Positions 47,931-61,197 are shown, counted from the first letter of the stretch. The stretch is 64,000 nucleotides of DNA from Apostichopus japonicus (GCF_037975245.1 NC_092577.1:13319513-13383512), one strand, 5' to 3'. The notes: a model not told the origin generated them from the sequence alone. A program made the numbers and translations.

Positions 47931-49135
47931 ACTTCGCCCAACAACCATTTCGCCCAACTGCCATTTCGCCCAACCAGCCTGGTCATTTCGCCCAACCAGC
48001 CTGGTCATTTCGCCCAACCAGCATGGTCATTTCGCCCAACCATCATAGTCATTTCGCCTAACCAGCATGGTCATTTCGCCCAACCGTGTTGGTCATTTCG
48101 CCCAACCTTATTTTTACTAATATTCAGTCAGAATAATATTACTTTTTCTATTCCACTAGTTCAATTTGATTTATTTTGGGTTAGGTTACTTCGTAATAGG
48201 TAAATAAAAAAGTGAGGTCCGCTCGATATCGATCGGAGTCTGAGCAGTTATTTCGGGTATAATGGGTGGATTACACTACTTTAGGCGTTTACGCATACAA
48301 TGGAAGTTATATTATTATACAAACATAGGGGAATCGGTCTTCATAAAAACCTATCAAACCTAACCCCTAAAACACTGATCCATCCTACTGACTAACAATT
48401 CCCGAACGTTTCCTTATTAAATTGAAAAAAAAATATAAAACCCGTCCGTAATATTGAATTACTATATTTAATCAATGTAACCACTTTATCAATGTAAACA
48501 CATATGTAATCACATATGTAATCAGTTTAACCACGACTTCAAGTTTCCTTAATACTCGGTTCGTATCCCGTAACGTTAACAATTCCCGAACGTTTACTAT
48601 ATCAAACCTAACCCCTAACACACTGATCAATCCTCAAGTTTCTCGGTTCGTATCCCGTAACGTTAACAATTCCCGAACGTTTACTATATCAAACCTAACC
48701 CCTAACACACTGATCGATCCTCAAGTTTCCTTAATATTCGGTTCGTATCCTGTAACGTTAAAAATTCCCGAACGTTTCCTTACTAAAGTTATACAAAGTA
48801 AAGGACTTCAAGTTTCCTTAATATTCCTTAATATTCGAACGTTTACTATCAAACCTAACCCCTAACACACTGATCGATCCTCAAGTTTCCTTAATATTGG
48901 TTCGTATCCTGTAACGTTAACAATTCCCGAACGTTTTCTTTTGAAATATCATATTTAATCAAGGTTGGGCGAAATGACCAGACTGGTTGGGCGAAATGAC
49001 CAGGCTGGTTGGGCGAAATGACCAGGCTGGTTGGGCGAAATGACCAGGCTGGTTGGGCGAAATGACCAGGCTGGTTGGGCGAAATGGTAAGGTTGGGCGA
49101 AATGGCAGTTGGGCGAAATGGTTGTTGGGCGAAGT
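47931..49135. mobile_element. DNA transposon with CATTTCGCCCAACC-repeat arms
   Basis: The inverted ends start ACTTCGCCCAACAACCATTT and continue as tandem units of about 22 bp, (C)ATTTCGCCCAACCAGCCTGGT (47931-48112 and 48964-49135). The flanks carry GTC on both sides (47928-47930, 49136-49138), a possible 3-bp target duplication, with a CACTTCGCCC start if the boundary is moved by one base. The interior holds a second, unrelated tandem repeat (48340-48946). There is no transposase. It is inserted in a previously duplicated sequence. Confidence 0.85.
48340..48946 (+). repeat. Internal tandem array of a transposon, unit about 85 bp
   Basis: The units combine TATCAAACCTAACCCCTAAC, ACACTGATC.ATCCTCAAGTT and GGTTCGTATCC.GTAACGTTA followed by AATTCCCGAACGTTT. 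Two neighbouring units are 85 bp apart (48596 and 48681). Others are longer or rearranged. The array fills much of the element's core. Confidence 0.85.
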
Positions 49136-49346
49136 GTCCTGCTTCCCTTTGTAAGAGCTCCTTCTTTTTGCGAGTAACATACATACATATATACGGATAC
49201 AGAAACACACACACTGTGGTTTAGATGGTTACATTGATGTCACAAAATACGTTTTACGAATAAAAAGGGGAAAATATTCCTAATGATATCCAAGCTCCAA
49301 GTTTTCTTGAAAATATAACTTTATTTTTCTTCTTCTTCTTCTTCAG

Positions 49347-49490
49347 CTGGAGTTGCTGGGTCTATTTTTAAAGGAGCCAGCAATCGTGTTCTTGGTGTGA
49401 CTGGGGGCTTTCTATTTGGTCTTGGTTTTATTTGTGAAGGATTAATAGGGGAAAGTCTCTGGCAACTTTCTGTATTTATGGGAATTACTG
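49347..49490 (+). CDS. SLC16 (monocarboxylate transporter)-like MFS protein, exon 2 of 4
   Basis: This 144-nt exon is flanked by a strong acceptor (TTCTTCTTCTTCAG) and the donor ACTG|GTAAGA, phase 1 on both sides. It encodes residues 65-112. AGVAGSIFKGASNRVLGVTG completes helix 2 and the short cytoplasmic turn where MFS proteins have a basic Gx3(D/N)R motif, here GASNR. GGFLFGLGFICEGL forms helix 3 and WQLSVFMGITG starts helix 4. Exons of this size covering helices 2-4 are common in MCT genes. It reads through without a stop into exon 3. Confidence 0.82.
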
Positions 49491-50199
49491 GTAAGACGAG
49501 GAATTCAATTATATGGAGGGATGGATATTATTTCTTCGTTAGTTATTAAACCCGGGCACACCGATAGTTAAAGAAATGGGGAGGGGGGGGGAGGAGAGAG
49601 GAATATAGAGAAGAGAAGAGAAGAGAGGAGAAGGTTTAAATTTCTTGAATGAGAGATACAAAATTTGTCTCTGAAATAAAATCTGTACTGATCAAAAGTT
49701 TGTGTTCGGCAGATCAACACTTTAAAGTTTGATTTTATCTGTGGGATATATGACATAGCTGACAATGTAGGTCAAAGTTTCATTTTGTGCAAAAGAAGTT
49801 TGTCGCAAAACTCCTCCCAAGCTAGTTGGGTATTCGCGTGGGCATGGGATGAAGTGCCTCCGAGTCTTTGACATCATCGGTTCACAGGCAGGAAGAGGTC
49901 AAAGGTGAACTAAGGTCATTAGGCCATATACTAAAAAAATGAGTCAAAATGTGCCACAATATTCCAAAATGAGCGAAAATGTGTGTTACCTATACTTGCA
50001 AGTTAAATTAATAGGCAAATTCTGGTGACTGAACAAAATTGCTGGAAGTTTGTATTTAACGAAAGAACAACTGTTTTATTGCTTGTTTTGCGCATGCCAA
50101 ACGACAAACTAGCTGAAAGTGTGATGCCCATATAGAGTGTAAAGGAATATTTGAATGATAAAGTTTGGATGAATGCTTAGAAACATTAATATAACTGGT

Positions 50200-50540
50200 C
50201 AAAGGTCATGGATTCAGCAATAAAAAAGGCCATGTACTTCAAAGTTGTTATCGTAAGTCCGGAATAATGACATGATACAGGTCATATGTACCCACCTTTT
50301 GTATTGAGATTCGCAAATCCACGAATTAGCTACTTGTTGGTGTTTAACAGTTTTTAGTACCAACACACACGTGACTCGGTCATTACTGATCTGGCTCACA
50401 TCTATCACGTGATCAAGGTCTTTATAACCCTTCACGACCTTCTGCTCCTTAGCTGAGAGCTTCACCATCCTTTTCTCCTCCTTGACACCCCTCTCCATCT
50501 CCTCGCTTTCCTTTGTCCTTTCCTCCCTCAGTTTCTAATA
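50200..50540 (-). pseudogene. Possible remnant of a pogo/Tigger-like transposase C-terminus
   Basis: In intron 2, on the minus strand, a frame reads KLREERTKESEEMERGVKEE and ends in NSWICESQYKRWVHMTC. A charged coiled tail followed by a WIxCxxCxxWxHxxC-type zinc-binding end is seen in some pogo/Tigger/CENP-B-like transposases. One expected cysteine pair is incomplete, and the DDE core is absent. The call is tentative. Confidence 0.3.
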
Positions 50541-50925
50541 ATTAAAAAAAAAATCAATATTTTCTAAGAATATCGCAAAATATAGCGACATCTCAACAAA
50601 AACCATCTAAGGCTACCGTTCTTCCCTCCTAATAAAAACAATTATTATACTATCCAAAAATATCAACCGTTGTATCCACGATTCCTTGTTGAACCTGAAG
50701 GAGTCCCTCCTATATTGGGGTCGAACAGGGCCTAACCTACATCGGATCGTACACTATTGACTCTGTTAATAGACTTACCATGCAAGTATTTGCATCTTCG
50801 GGTGACATCGAGACGTAAAAAGAACTATTGTCAGTTACCGTGATTAGTTGAATTTGGTAACAAGTTTCACTTATTTGAATTATTTACTTATTTTCTCCTT
50901 TCTTCATCTTCTTGATTTTGTTCAG

Positions 50926-51759
50926 CCATTGGGGGCGGTCTTCTGCATTTCGCGATGTTCATGGCGTATCTGGAACATTTCCAAGATAAGTTTTCGGTGG
51001 CTTTTTCCGCCAGGGAGTTGAGTACTTACATTGGAGTATCCGCTATGCCACCGTTAATGGATTATTGTCGTTCATACTACGGCACACATAGTTCGTATTT
51101 ACTTCTAGGAGCCATATCCTGGAACTGTATTGTCTGTGGAGTGCTGTTGAAACCTGCAATAGGTTTTGATGAACGCGGAGGTACTTTTCGAGACAAACCG
51201 TTATCCTTTATGATGAGATTGCGCGAATCCGTTGGCTGCATGCCAACGGATACAAGTTTCAACAACGTGTGTTACAAAATCTTAGCAATATTTAGCCACT
51301 CCCCGGTGATGAATCATCCGAATTTTGCTATTTTCCTAGTTATCCATTCGATTTTTTATTATACTTTTACAGCTTGGGCATTGTATTTAGTCCCGTTTGG
51401 AACGTCTCTCGGTTATCCGTCCCATCAGGCAGTTTATCTTTCGACCGCTGGTGGCATCGGTGGGTTTTGTGGTAAATTACTCGCAATCATGATATTTCAT
51501 ATGAACAAAATGACAATCATTTCAGGAGCACTTTTGCCTTCATGCACAGTGTGCACTGGTTTATTCGTGTACATTGTAACTAGTAATTATAGCTTTCTGA
51601 TCTTTGCATCCTTTATCTGTGGTTTTGGAATTGCCTACGCAGATTCGGCATTGAATGGAATGATACCGTCATACCTTTGTAATAATCATCTTCGACAAGG
51701 GTCGGCCATTAGTTATCTTTACGCTGGAATATTGATGCAATGCGGAGGATCATTGTCTG
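50926..51759 (+). CDS. SLC16 (monocarboxylate transporter)-like MFS protein, exon 3 of 4
   Basis: The main exon of the gene, 834 nt, phase 1 at both ends (acceptor TTTTGTTCAG, donor TCTG|GTAAGT). It encodes residues 113-390: helices 4-6, ending with YLLLGAISWNCIVCGVLLKP (170-189), which closely matches the MCT helix 6 pattern. A cytoplasmic loop of about 55 residues follows (190-245), where MCTs carry their long central loop. Helices 7-11 (246 onward) include FLVIHSIFYYTFTAWALYLV, GGIGGFCGKLLAIMIF and CGFGIAYADSALNGMIPSYL. The loop is shorter than in vertebrate MCT1-4. No break or stop is seen. Confidence 0.88.
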
Positions 51760-52087
51760 GTAAGTATATGAAGTATAGGAAGTGATAGAAGTCATTACAA
51801 AACAGCGTCATTGAGAAATTCTAACTTCAGGACCATAGGTATCGACTAAAGCATAATCTGTTATTGAATAAAGTACGTTGTTACATAAATGTTTGTAAAT
51901 ATTTCTGGAAATAAAAGTGTTTCCCTTTATTTTATTTTTTCTTAATGTAATGCACCTTACTTGTTTATCAAGAACATGTTTGTTTGTTTAACGTTTAACC
52001 AGACTTACATAAACTATAACGCCCTTTCCCCCTCTAAACCCAAAAGACATGGATTCAGCGATTCCGGCCTTCATCAATGGTCTATAT

Positions 52088-52471
52088 CAGGGGTGGGCAA
52101 CCTACGGCGGCCCGCCACATGCGGCCCGCCAGTTATTTTTTTTTTTTTTTTTGCGGCCCGTGAGATGTCTCAAGGAAATGAAAAAAAAATCAATCTATTT
52201 GACATCATCACAAAGAAACGAGCTAGCTGCTTAGAATTTATCGACACTAATGATGCTGTCAGGTAGGCCTATTATCCCCATTAATTACCAACTGTACTGT
52301 ATTGACAATATGCTTTTGTGAATACAGATTAAGTACACACACACCAATTGCTTGAAAGTCCTCGGAATCAAAGGTTTGAAATCAACAGCAGGTCGTTGGT
52401 TAGGTGCGGCCTAGTCAATTTGTTCACTCCTTATATCTGGCCCATTCATTCAAAAAGGTTGCCCACCCCTG
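52088..52471. mobile_element. hAT-like non-autonomous transposon (CAGGGGTGGGCAACC ends)
   Basis: A perfect 8-bp duplication GTCTATAT (52080-52087, 52472-52479) and perfect inverted ends CAGGGGTGGGCAACC, a terminus known from animal hAT families. The left third is rich in GCGGCCCGC blocks and a T-run (52138-52152). 384 bp, in intron 3 of the transporter. A 101-codon frame over it is not a protein I recognise. Confidence 0.92.
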
Positions 52472-52479
52472 GTCTATAT

Positions 52480-54347
52480 GATAGAGATAACCGTTACGAT
52501 TAACTTTCCAATAACTCACGACGCTCTCTTTTCACGATCGAGTTTTAATAAGACGGTTCTAAACGATGAAAATTCACTCTTATAAGAGTGTCCAGGAAGA
52601 TCACCTTTCTTGATCCTAAGAATTCTACCAATTCCAATGAGTCAAATTATCCCACAAATTTAACTTCTAATAGATCGAAAACCACTGAGTTTCTATCTAA
52701 ATGGAAACTCGTTGGTTATATAGTTAAACTTTTGCGTGAAACCTCTCTTTGATAAGATTGAAAACTACTCAGTCCTGAAAAATGGTGATCACCCCGGGCA
52801 ATCTCAGGTATTGCATTCTTACTCTTAGAAATGCAAAGTAATTCGTTGCAATACGAACACGGACTGCATATTTGATTGAATAGCTATAAGTTAACGATGT
52901 GAAAGGTATTGAAATAAATATCGAGGTTTATATACCATAATGTTAGACTAATATACCGATATACATAAAGGGGGGGGGGGCGGAAGGTTCAACCATTGTT
53001 TATTCATTTTATGTGTTAACCTTTTATGAATCAATCTTATAACTATTCATACATCTATAGCTGAATTGTTTTATCACATTCTATTTTCTGTTTGATATTC
53101 GATAGATCTCTAAACTCCTTTTATTTTTAAATATTTGCTATTTAAAATGTTTGTTATTAAATGAAGTGGAAACAAGTGAAAAATAGGGAAGGGAACACAT
53201 ATTTTGAAGGGCAGTATAGGACTAGTGTCTTTGATATGCATGGTTTCAGGGGAATGAGGGGAAGGGATCAAAACAAAACGTTGTAAGTTGCATATGTAGT
53301 GCTACTTCACCCCCCCCCCCCCCATCCCCTGTGGTGTCCACTCGGAGATACTTTTCGGGAGTCGTTTCGGGAGCCCCCGTTTGTTTTGTTTTTTTTAATT
53401 ATTCTTCCTTTTTTTTGATAGCATGCTCCCGTTTTCATATGAGGTCGTCATCGACGTTGTTATCGTTGTGTACCATGTATTATGCATAACTAATATACTG
53501 TCTTGGAGATATGCAACAAAGGTTGTGGGATTCGATAAGACTCTCAAACAGCAGATCACAAGCACAACTCCCGAAACGGCCCCCAAATAACAGACAACAT
53601 GTAAATGTGTAGTTAATTAGTTAATTAAATCCATTGTTATCAAAGACAACAACGTCAATGACGACCTCGTGTGAAAATGGGTGCCCGCTTTAATAAAACT
53701 AATTAAAAACATAATTAAAAACAAATTAAAAACAAAACCGAGGCTCCCGAAAAGAGCCCCGCGTAATGACTCCCGAGTTCGCCCCGTTTGGACACCCGGA
53801 GGGTATGGGGGTGGGGGGGGGGTAGAGTAGCACGATATATACTACTGTTGTATCTCAACACGGTCCCGTAAAAATTTCCTCTATGTATGCCATGTGAATG
53901 TTTGCAGTATTTGGATGTTTTTCAACCAAAACGCACTTAACGTTATACTACCAATTATTTGTTTATGAAAGGAAGGAGATAAAAAAATAAATAAAAATTG
54001 AGTAGCTTGTTGTTACAAAAATGAAAAACAAACAAAAAACAGAAGATACTGTTTAACGAAGGGTTTCTCAAATTTATATAAAGGTGCACTATTGAGGTGT
54101 GCAAAACTGATAAGGTCAGGGTGGGTTGGGGTGGAAGCTCAAGGACTTGTCTCGTGTGCCTATATAGCTACGCCGCTCTGTCTATAAGCGTGAATTTGAA
54201 ATCAGCGACTAACGTGTCTTGTAAAATTTCTAGCTAGACTGCTAAGACAGTCGGAAGCAGTCCACTCAGCTGTTGCGGGCACTTTGTTTAATAAGGTTTT
54301 TAAAGGTTATTCTGATTAATAGACGTTTTGCTCGTTTGTTCTTTCAG
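52480..54347. other. Remainder of intron 3, no exon recognised
   Basis: Contains G- and C-homopolymers (near 52968-52980, 53310, 53810). It also has two G/C blocks, GGGAGTCGTTTCGGGAGCCC near 53360 and GAGGCTCCCGAAAAGAGCCC near 53740, that could be imperfect inverted ends of an old element. TAGCTACGCCGCTCTG near 54165 resembles a hAT-like right end. None is securely bounded. Confidence 0.45.
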
Positions 54348-54523
54348 GAGCCATTTTGGACGTGACGTCATCGTTCACCTGGCTGTTTTCTGCCATGATT
54401 GTTTCACATCTGTGCATAGGAGTATTGTCTGTGGTACTACATCTACGGCACCCAGAGGGTTTCAACTGTAAAGACACTTCTACAGAGGAAATAGCATTGG
54501 AAGAGGGAAAGTTACCCTCATGA
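54348..54523 (+). CDS. SLC16 (monocarboxylate transporter)-like MFS protein, exon 4 of 4
   Basis: The last exon, opened by TTTGTTCTTTCAG and joined in phase 1 (G|GA gives Gly). It encodes residues 391-448: the end of helix 11, then helix 12 (FTWLFSAMIVSHLCIGVLSV) and a short C-terminal tail with basic LRHPEG followed by an acidic TEEIALEEGK stretch, ending at TGA (54521-54523). The tail lacks an obvious PDZ ligand. The gene ends 1.7 kb from the convergent NXPE-like gene. Confidence 0.82.
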
Positions 54524-56208
<1,685 letters not shown>

Positions 56209-57055
56209 TTAGGCCAGACAAACATAAGTCAAAATTAAATTGATTAAATTATCAATGATTGGGTGTTCTGGATGCGTAAGATCAGGAAAGGGTTGGGCTC
56301 GTGTGATATCCCAGGCATTCAAATAACCGAGTGAAGCATCATCTCCGAAAACCTCTCTTAAAATCATCTCTTGTCTTTGCGTGTGCCAATCACTAGATAC
56401 TAACATAATCCCTTGATTAACGTAATCCCTAGTATTTGTGCCTCTCACGATCAGTTTTAATCCAGGTAATCGCTTTCTCAAACGATTAATAGCCTCTTTA
56501 ACACCTCTAAGTCGTTTTTCATAATAACTTTCTCCGGATATAGCAAAATGCGCCCAATAAGATAATAACAGTACTTCATTAGATCCTTCTCCTCCGGTTA
56601 TGTTGTCTATTTCTTTGGCAGCGTAGTGGTTATCAATTCGCTTTGTTCCTCCGTTAGGAATTCCATGAAAGTGAAAATATAGAGTGAAATTCCCTCGTTT
56701 ACACAGTAATTCGCGTTTTTTGTCGTCGCTAGGCGGTAGTGATTTCTTTACATAACATAACTTTTTCCCTCTCAAATTTAAATATAACTGTCGAGCCGTA
56801 GAATCTCCGTAAATGCGGAGCATTTTGTCGCTGAGACAATCACGTGCTTCCTTGTGAGTAAACTTTGCTATTTGACAGTTGAATGGGTGCCAAGTTTCCT
56901 CAAAGATGAATCCGTTTGGATGAGCAGTCGGTGGACCCGATGCTTTACAGTAAGGGAGACTTTCTATAGGAACATATCCAGGTGTTTGTCTTCGGCTGTC
57001 GACTTCATCGTTGACAAGGATTGGTCTAATGCCATGTTGAACAACTTTGCGTGTT
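56209..57055 (-). CDS. NXPE / PC-esterase-like protein, last exon
   Basis: On the minus strand a clear acceptor (TTTGTCTGCAG) opens the exon at 57055; the in-frame extension beyond it lies in the intron. The exon encodes 281 residues to TAA (56211-56209). Recognisable parts in order: HPNGFIFEETWHPFNCQIAK, RDCLSDKMLRIYGDSTARQL (the GDS block of the SGNH/PC-esterase-type fold), LSYWAHFA, LRKRLPGLKLIVRGTNTRD, SSDWHTQRQEMILREVFG, and PFPDLTHPEHPIIDN near the end, with a DxxH pair (DLTH). This is the C-terminal domain of NXPE proteins. Members are secreted or Golgi-lumenal and some acetylate glycans or mucins; the activity here is inferred only. Serine and DxxH are both kept, so it may be active. 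The N-terminal exons lie beyond 58105. Confidence 0.85.
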
Positions 57056-57932
57056 CTGCAGACAAAATGGAATAACAATTCATTACAAGATGACTATGGA
57101 ACGCCGAAAGGATTCAACATCCAATAATTATTATGATAGTATAGTGGGCATTTATTCATTAGCGTATTCATTCATTCATTCGTGCGTTCATTCATTCATT
57201 TATGTATTCGTGCATTCATTCAGTCAAGTATTGATTCATAATTTCTTTCATTCATTTATTTATTTATTTATTAATTCATTCTTTCGTTCGTTCATTCATT
57301 CATTTATTCATTCATTCATTCATACATTCATTCATTCATTCATCCATCCATCCATTGATTCATTCTTTCTTCATTCATTTATTCATTCATGTATTGGTGC
57401 ATTCATTCATTCAAGCATTGATTCATAATTTCTTTCATTCATTCATTCATTCATTTATTTATTCATTCATTCATTCGTTCTTCATTCATGCATTCATCAT
57501 TCCATCCATTAATTCATTAATTGATTCATTCTTTCTTCATTTATTCATTCATTTATTTATTGATGTCTTCACAACAGCAGTGCAAAGTAAAGAACACACC
57601 GTTTAAAAAAACGAAACACTTTTTATGTTATGAAGAGGAAGTCAATTGAAAACCTTGGTGGGCTTGACAAGAGCAGACTCCCTGAAAAAAAAACAGCAGT
57701 ATGTGAAGAATGAAAACTTTCCTGAATAAGACGGAAGAAAGTACGAAGAAGGTGCGTAATGCCAAAAAGCACAACCTATCCCTACATATCCATCTTACGG
57801 CCTCCCTTCACCACCTCTCTCTCTCTCTTACTCCCTGCCCCTCCACAATACTAAATCTGAATGATACGCAGTGTAAGCTTAAGAGGTTTCTATGTAAAGT
57901 CTTGGTAAATGGGTTCTTTAATCCATACTTAC
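57056..57932 (-). other. NXPE-like gene intron with (ATTC)n
   Basis: Bounded by the donor GTAAGT at 57932-57927 and the acceptor CTGCAG at 57061-57056, phase 2. Almost half of it is the tetranucleotide tract listed separately. Confidence 0.75.
57141..57571. repeat. (ATTC)n microsatellite, about 430 bp
   Basis: Imperfect ATTC/TTCA units with GTTC, CTTTC and TTTA variants. The Phe-Ile-His-Ser frame through it is not a protein. Confidence 0.97.
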
Positions 57933-58105
57933 ACTTCAAGAATTTTCACCTCATCCCCTCTAATTTCAGACGTTAGATCAGATAATAATTTAATTTTATC
58001 TTGGTGGAAGGCTACCCAGTGTCTGCACGTTAAGTTCTTATCTTTCGGAACATTGCAGTAAAAGGGTGAATATACTTCTGGATCACTGAAGTTACAGAAA
58101 GTTGT
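57933..58105 (-). CDS. NXPE / PC-esterase-like protein, penultimate exon
   Basis: The 173-nt exon starts after TTTTTCTTCAG (phase 0) at 58105 and ends at GAAGT|GTAAGT (57933), phase 2. Its last two bases plus the first base of the next exon give GTA (Val), so the frame joins exactly. It encodes CNFSDPEVYSPFYCNVP, then LTCRHWVAFHQDKIKL. This is the cysteine-rich CxFxxxxxxxxWYCxxPxxxxCxxW-like segment that lies between the N-terminal neurexophilin-like part and the C-terminal domain in NXPE proteins (here FYC replaces WYC). The upstream frame through the acceptor is intronic. Confidence 0.8.
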
Positions 58106-58539
58106 CTGAAGAAAAACAAATGTATCAGAATTACAAACAAGAACATTAAAGCATTTAGGGCACAAAGTTTGGAGTGTCGTGTGTTGTATATATTCCAACT
58201 TACAAAGAAAACATGAATGAAATGGTTTACATATAAAGCAGTTGCATATAAATCAACCTACCATTTTGATGGTCTGTTAGGTTTTCAACTAAATTTTGTA
58301 ACCGGAAACAAGAGCCCAAGGGCACTGTGGTTCCTTGCGTAGGGGTATATGACAATACACATAATATTATCAAGCAAGATTGGGCTCAAATAGTCAAGTA
58401 ATTGTGGTCCTACATGTACCCATAAAGTAACCAACACTATATCCAACACTTTTGTGATCACAAATTGTGATCGGATTTTTGATCAAAATGCACTTTTGAG
58501 ATCTGAATATGGCGTCGAAAATGTAAGAAATATAAGGTC

Positions 58540-60790
58540 ACCTACAAGCGGGTCAGATATGATAACATTGGTGACCTCAGATGACATGACCTTAAAGTTT
58601 CAAAATGTTCCACCACCCCATTCACAACTTGTCCCAAAATATCAACCATGTCACACCTTGGCATTGAGATTTAATTGCATTAAATGTCAAAAAATTAACT
58701 TTGAACTTGTATACATAACTTCACACACAAAGGTCACCCGGAGGTCAACCAATTGACATTTTTGATCGGTGAGACCTAAATAGAGCATGACTGGAAAAAT
58801 TCAAACATTTTTTCTTTGCCCATTTTCTTTCCCCAAAATACTACTTTTTTAACATTAGCTGACCTTTGGTGACGTTGGATCACATGACCATTAAGTTTGA
58901 AAATATTCCCCTATACCATTTGCAACTTGTCCAAAAAAATCAACCTTGTCACACCTTGGAACTGGGAGTTATTGCATTAAATGTTTGAAAATTAACTTTG
59001 ACCTCATATAACTTCGCACACGAAGGTCACACGGGGATCAACCAATTGCCATTTATGATCAGAAGGTACCTTTAACATCTGAAAATAGCATCGAAACTGT
59101 AAAAATCCACAAAACACGAAAAGGTCACCAGAGGTCAAATTGAGGTCAAGGGTCACCCAGATGCAGGTCGACAATTGGATTACATTGAAGCAACTCCCAA
59201 CCCTAACGGACAATTTGTTCTCAAGTTATCGCAAAAATACCAGTTTTTTATCATAAATTGACCTTTGGTGACCTTGTATCACATGACCGTTAAGTTTGAA
59301 AATATTCCCCTATACCATTTGCAACTACTCCAAAAATATTGACCTTGTCACACCTTGGAACTGGGAGTTATTGCATTAAATGTGTGAAAATTAACTTTGA
59401 CCTCATATAACTTCGCACACGAAGGTCACACGGGGGTCAACCCATTGACATTTATGATCAGAAGGTACCTTTAACATCTGAAAATAGCATCGAAACTGTA
59501 AAAATCCACAAAACACGAAAAGGTCACAAGAGGTCAAATTGAGGTCAAGGGTCACCCAGATGCGGGTCGACAATTGGATTACACTGAGCAACTCCCAACC
59601 CTAACGGACAATTTGTTTTCAAGTTATCGCAAAAATACTAGTTTTTTATCATTAATTGACCTTTGGTGACCTCGGATCACATGACCGTTAAGTTTGCAAA
59701 TATTCCCCTATACCATTTGCAACTTGTCTCAAAATATCAATTGGGTTATACCTTGGTACTGGGAGTTATTACACTAAATGTGTGAAAATTAACTTTGACC
59801 TCATATAACTTAACATACAAAGGTCACCTTGGGTCAACTTATTGACATTTTTGATTGATGAGACCTAAATTAGAGCATCAAACTATACAAATTCAAACAT
59901 TTTTTCTTTGCCCATTTGCTTCCCTCAAAATACTAGTTTTTTAACATTAATTGACCTTTGGTGACCTCGGATCACATGACCGTTAAGTTTGAAAATATTC
60001 CCCAATACCATTTGCAACTTGTCCGAAAATATCAATTATGTCACACCTTGGAACTGGGAGTTGTTGCATTAAATGTCTGAAAATTAACTTTGACCTCGTA
60101 TAACTTCGCACACGAAGGTCACACAGGTGTCAACCAATTGACATTTTTGATCGGAAGGTACCTTTGATATCCAAATCTAGCATCAAATCCAAACATTTTC
60201 TTTTTTGCTCGTTTCCTCCCAAAATAGGCACATTTTTTCTAATGTGACCTTTGACCTTTTGATTTTGGTTTCAGATGTAGTTTAATCTCCTGATTCCAAG
60301 AAACAAAACGACAAGTCTGTACAACCATCCTAACTCCGACCGAAAAACTTTGACCCCATATAACTTCGCACATAAAGGTCACACGGGGTCAACCTGATGA
60401 CATTTATGATCAGAAGGTACCTTTGACATCTGAAAATAGCATCAAAACTGTAAAAATCCCCCAAAACACGTAAAGGTCACCAGAGGTCAAATTGAGGTCA
60501 AGGGTCACCAAGATGCGGGTCGACAATTGGATTACGTTGAAGCAACTCCCAACCCTAACGGACATTTCGTTCTCAAGTTATCGCAAAAATACTAGTTTTT
60601 TATCATTAATTGACCTTTGGTGACCTCGGATCACATGACCGTTAACTTTGAAAATGTTTCCCTAACCAGTTCACAACTTGTCCCAAAATATCAATCTTTT
60701 CGCACATTGGCACTGGGAGTTATTGCCGTTTTAATATTTTCGGTTTTTGGACCATAACCGACCTTTGGTGACTTTTGTGGGCACCAAAAA
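58540..60790 (+). repeat. Satellite-like array rich in GGTCA/TGACC
   Basis: Long imperfect units recur with the anchor TTTGACC(T/C)C.TATAACTT at 58997, 59396, 59794, 60089 and 60349. The first spacings are about 399 and 398 bp, then about 295 and 260 bp because of internal deletions. Within units, GACCTTTGGTGACCT, AAGGTCAC and GAGGTCAA motifs abound, as do TGGGAGTTATTGCATTAAAT and CTCCCAACCCTAACGGACA. Frames on the minus strand are products of the repeat. It lies upstream of the visible NXPE exons and may be in that gene's intron. Confidence 0.9.
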
Positions 60791-60889
60791 CAATAGGGCA
60801 CACCTTCTCCATATGGCGGATCTATAGTCCAAGTTTGGCTTCAATCCAACATTCCCTTATCGAGATAGAGCGTACCCAAGCAAGTGTCA

Positions 60890-60934
60890 CACACACACAC
60901 ACACGCATACACACACACACACACATACGCCAAC
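60890..60934. repeat. (CA)n microsatellite
   Basis: A CACACA run with GCATAC and CATACG interruptions, at the right edge of the GGTCA-rich region. Confidence 0.9.
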
Positions 60935-61197
60935 CTGACTGCATAGGTTCCTTTTGCTAAAGCAAGGAACCAAAAATACAGATTCGACCTTGCATAGTGA
61001 ATCACTCTTTTACTTACAATGCATCAATACTTTTGTTTCGCAAGATGACTATAGCTTTCAAGCCATGACCTAACAGTAGTTGCCCGATTCTTGTATGCAA
61101 AATAGGCTAGGGATACAGGAATGCCTGTAATGAACATAAGCGTGTCGTTGACCTAAAGGGTGTAAGTGTTTATATTTTCACACATGTTGACAATCTG

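Larger units (their letters stand above)
58310..60965. mobile_element. Possible element boundary pair around the GGTCA array
   Basis: CAAGAGCCCAAGGGCACTGT followed by GGTTCCTTGC (58331-58340) on the left and, inverted, GGTTCCTTGC ending at about 60970 on the right enclose the GGTCA-rich array. The right end can fold as a hairpin (GGTTCCTT...AAGGAACC). No target duplication was found, so an element class is not assigned. Confidence 0.35.

Noticed and set aside
47931-49214. CRISPR-like regular repeats (CATTTCGCCCAACC units)
   Set aside because: The units are contiguous tandem repeats in inverted arms of a transposon, without unique spacers, in a eukaryotic intron.
57051-57606. Frames rich in FIHSFIHS
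   Set aside because: They come from the (ATTC)n tract in an intron of the NXPE-like gene.
58454-59591. Frames over the GGTCA-rich region
   Set aside because: Similar peptides recur with the repeat period, so they are translations of the array.
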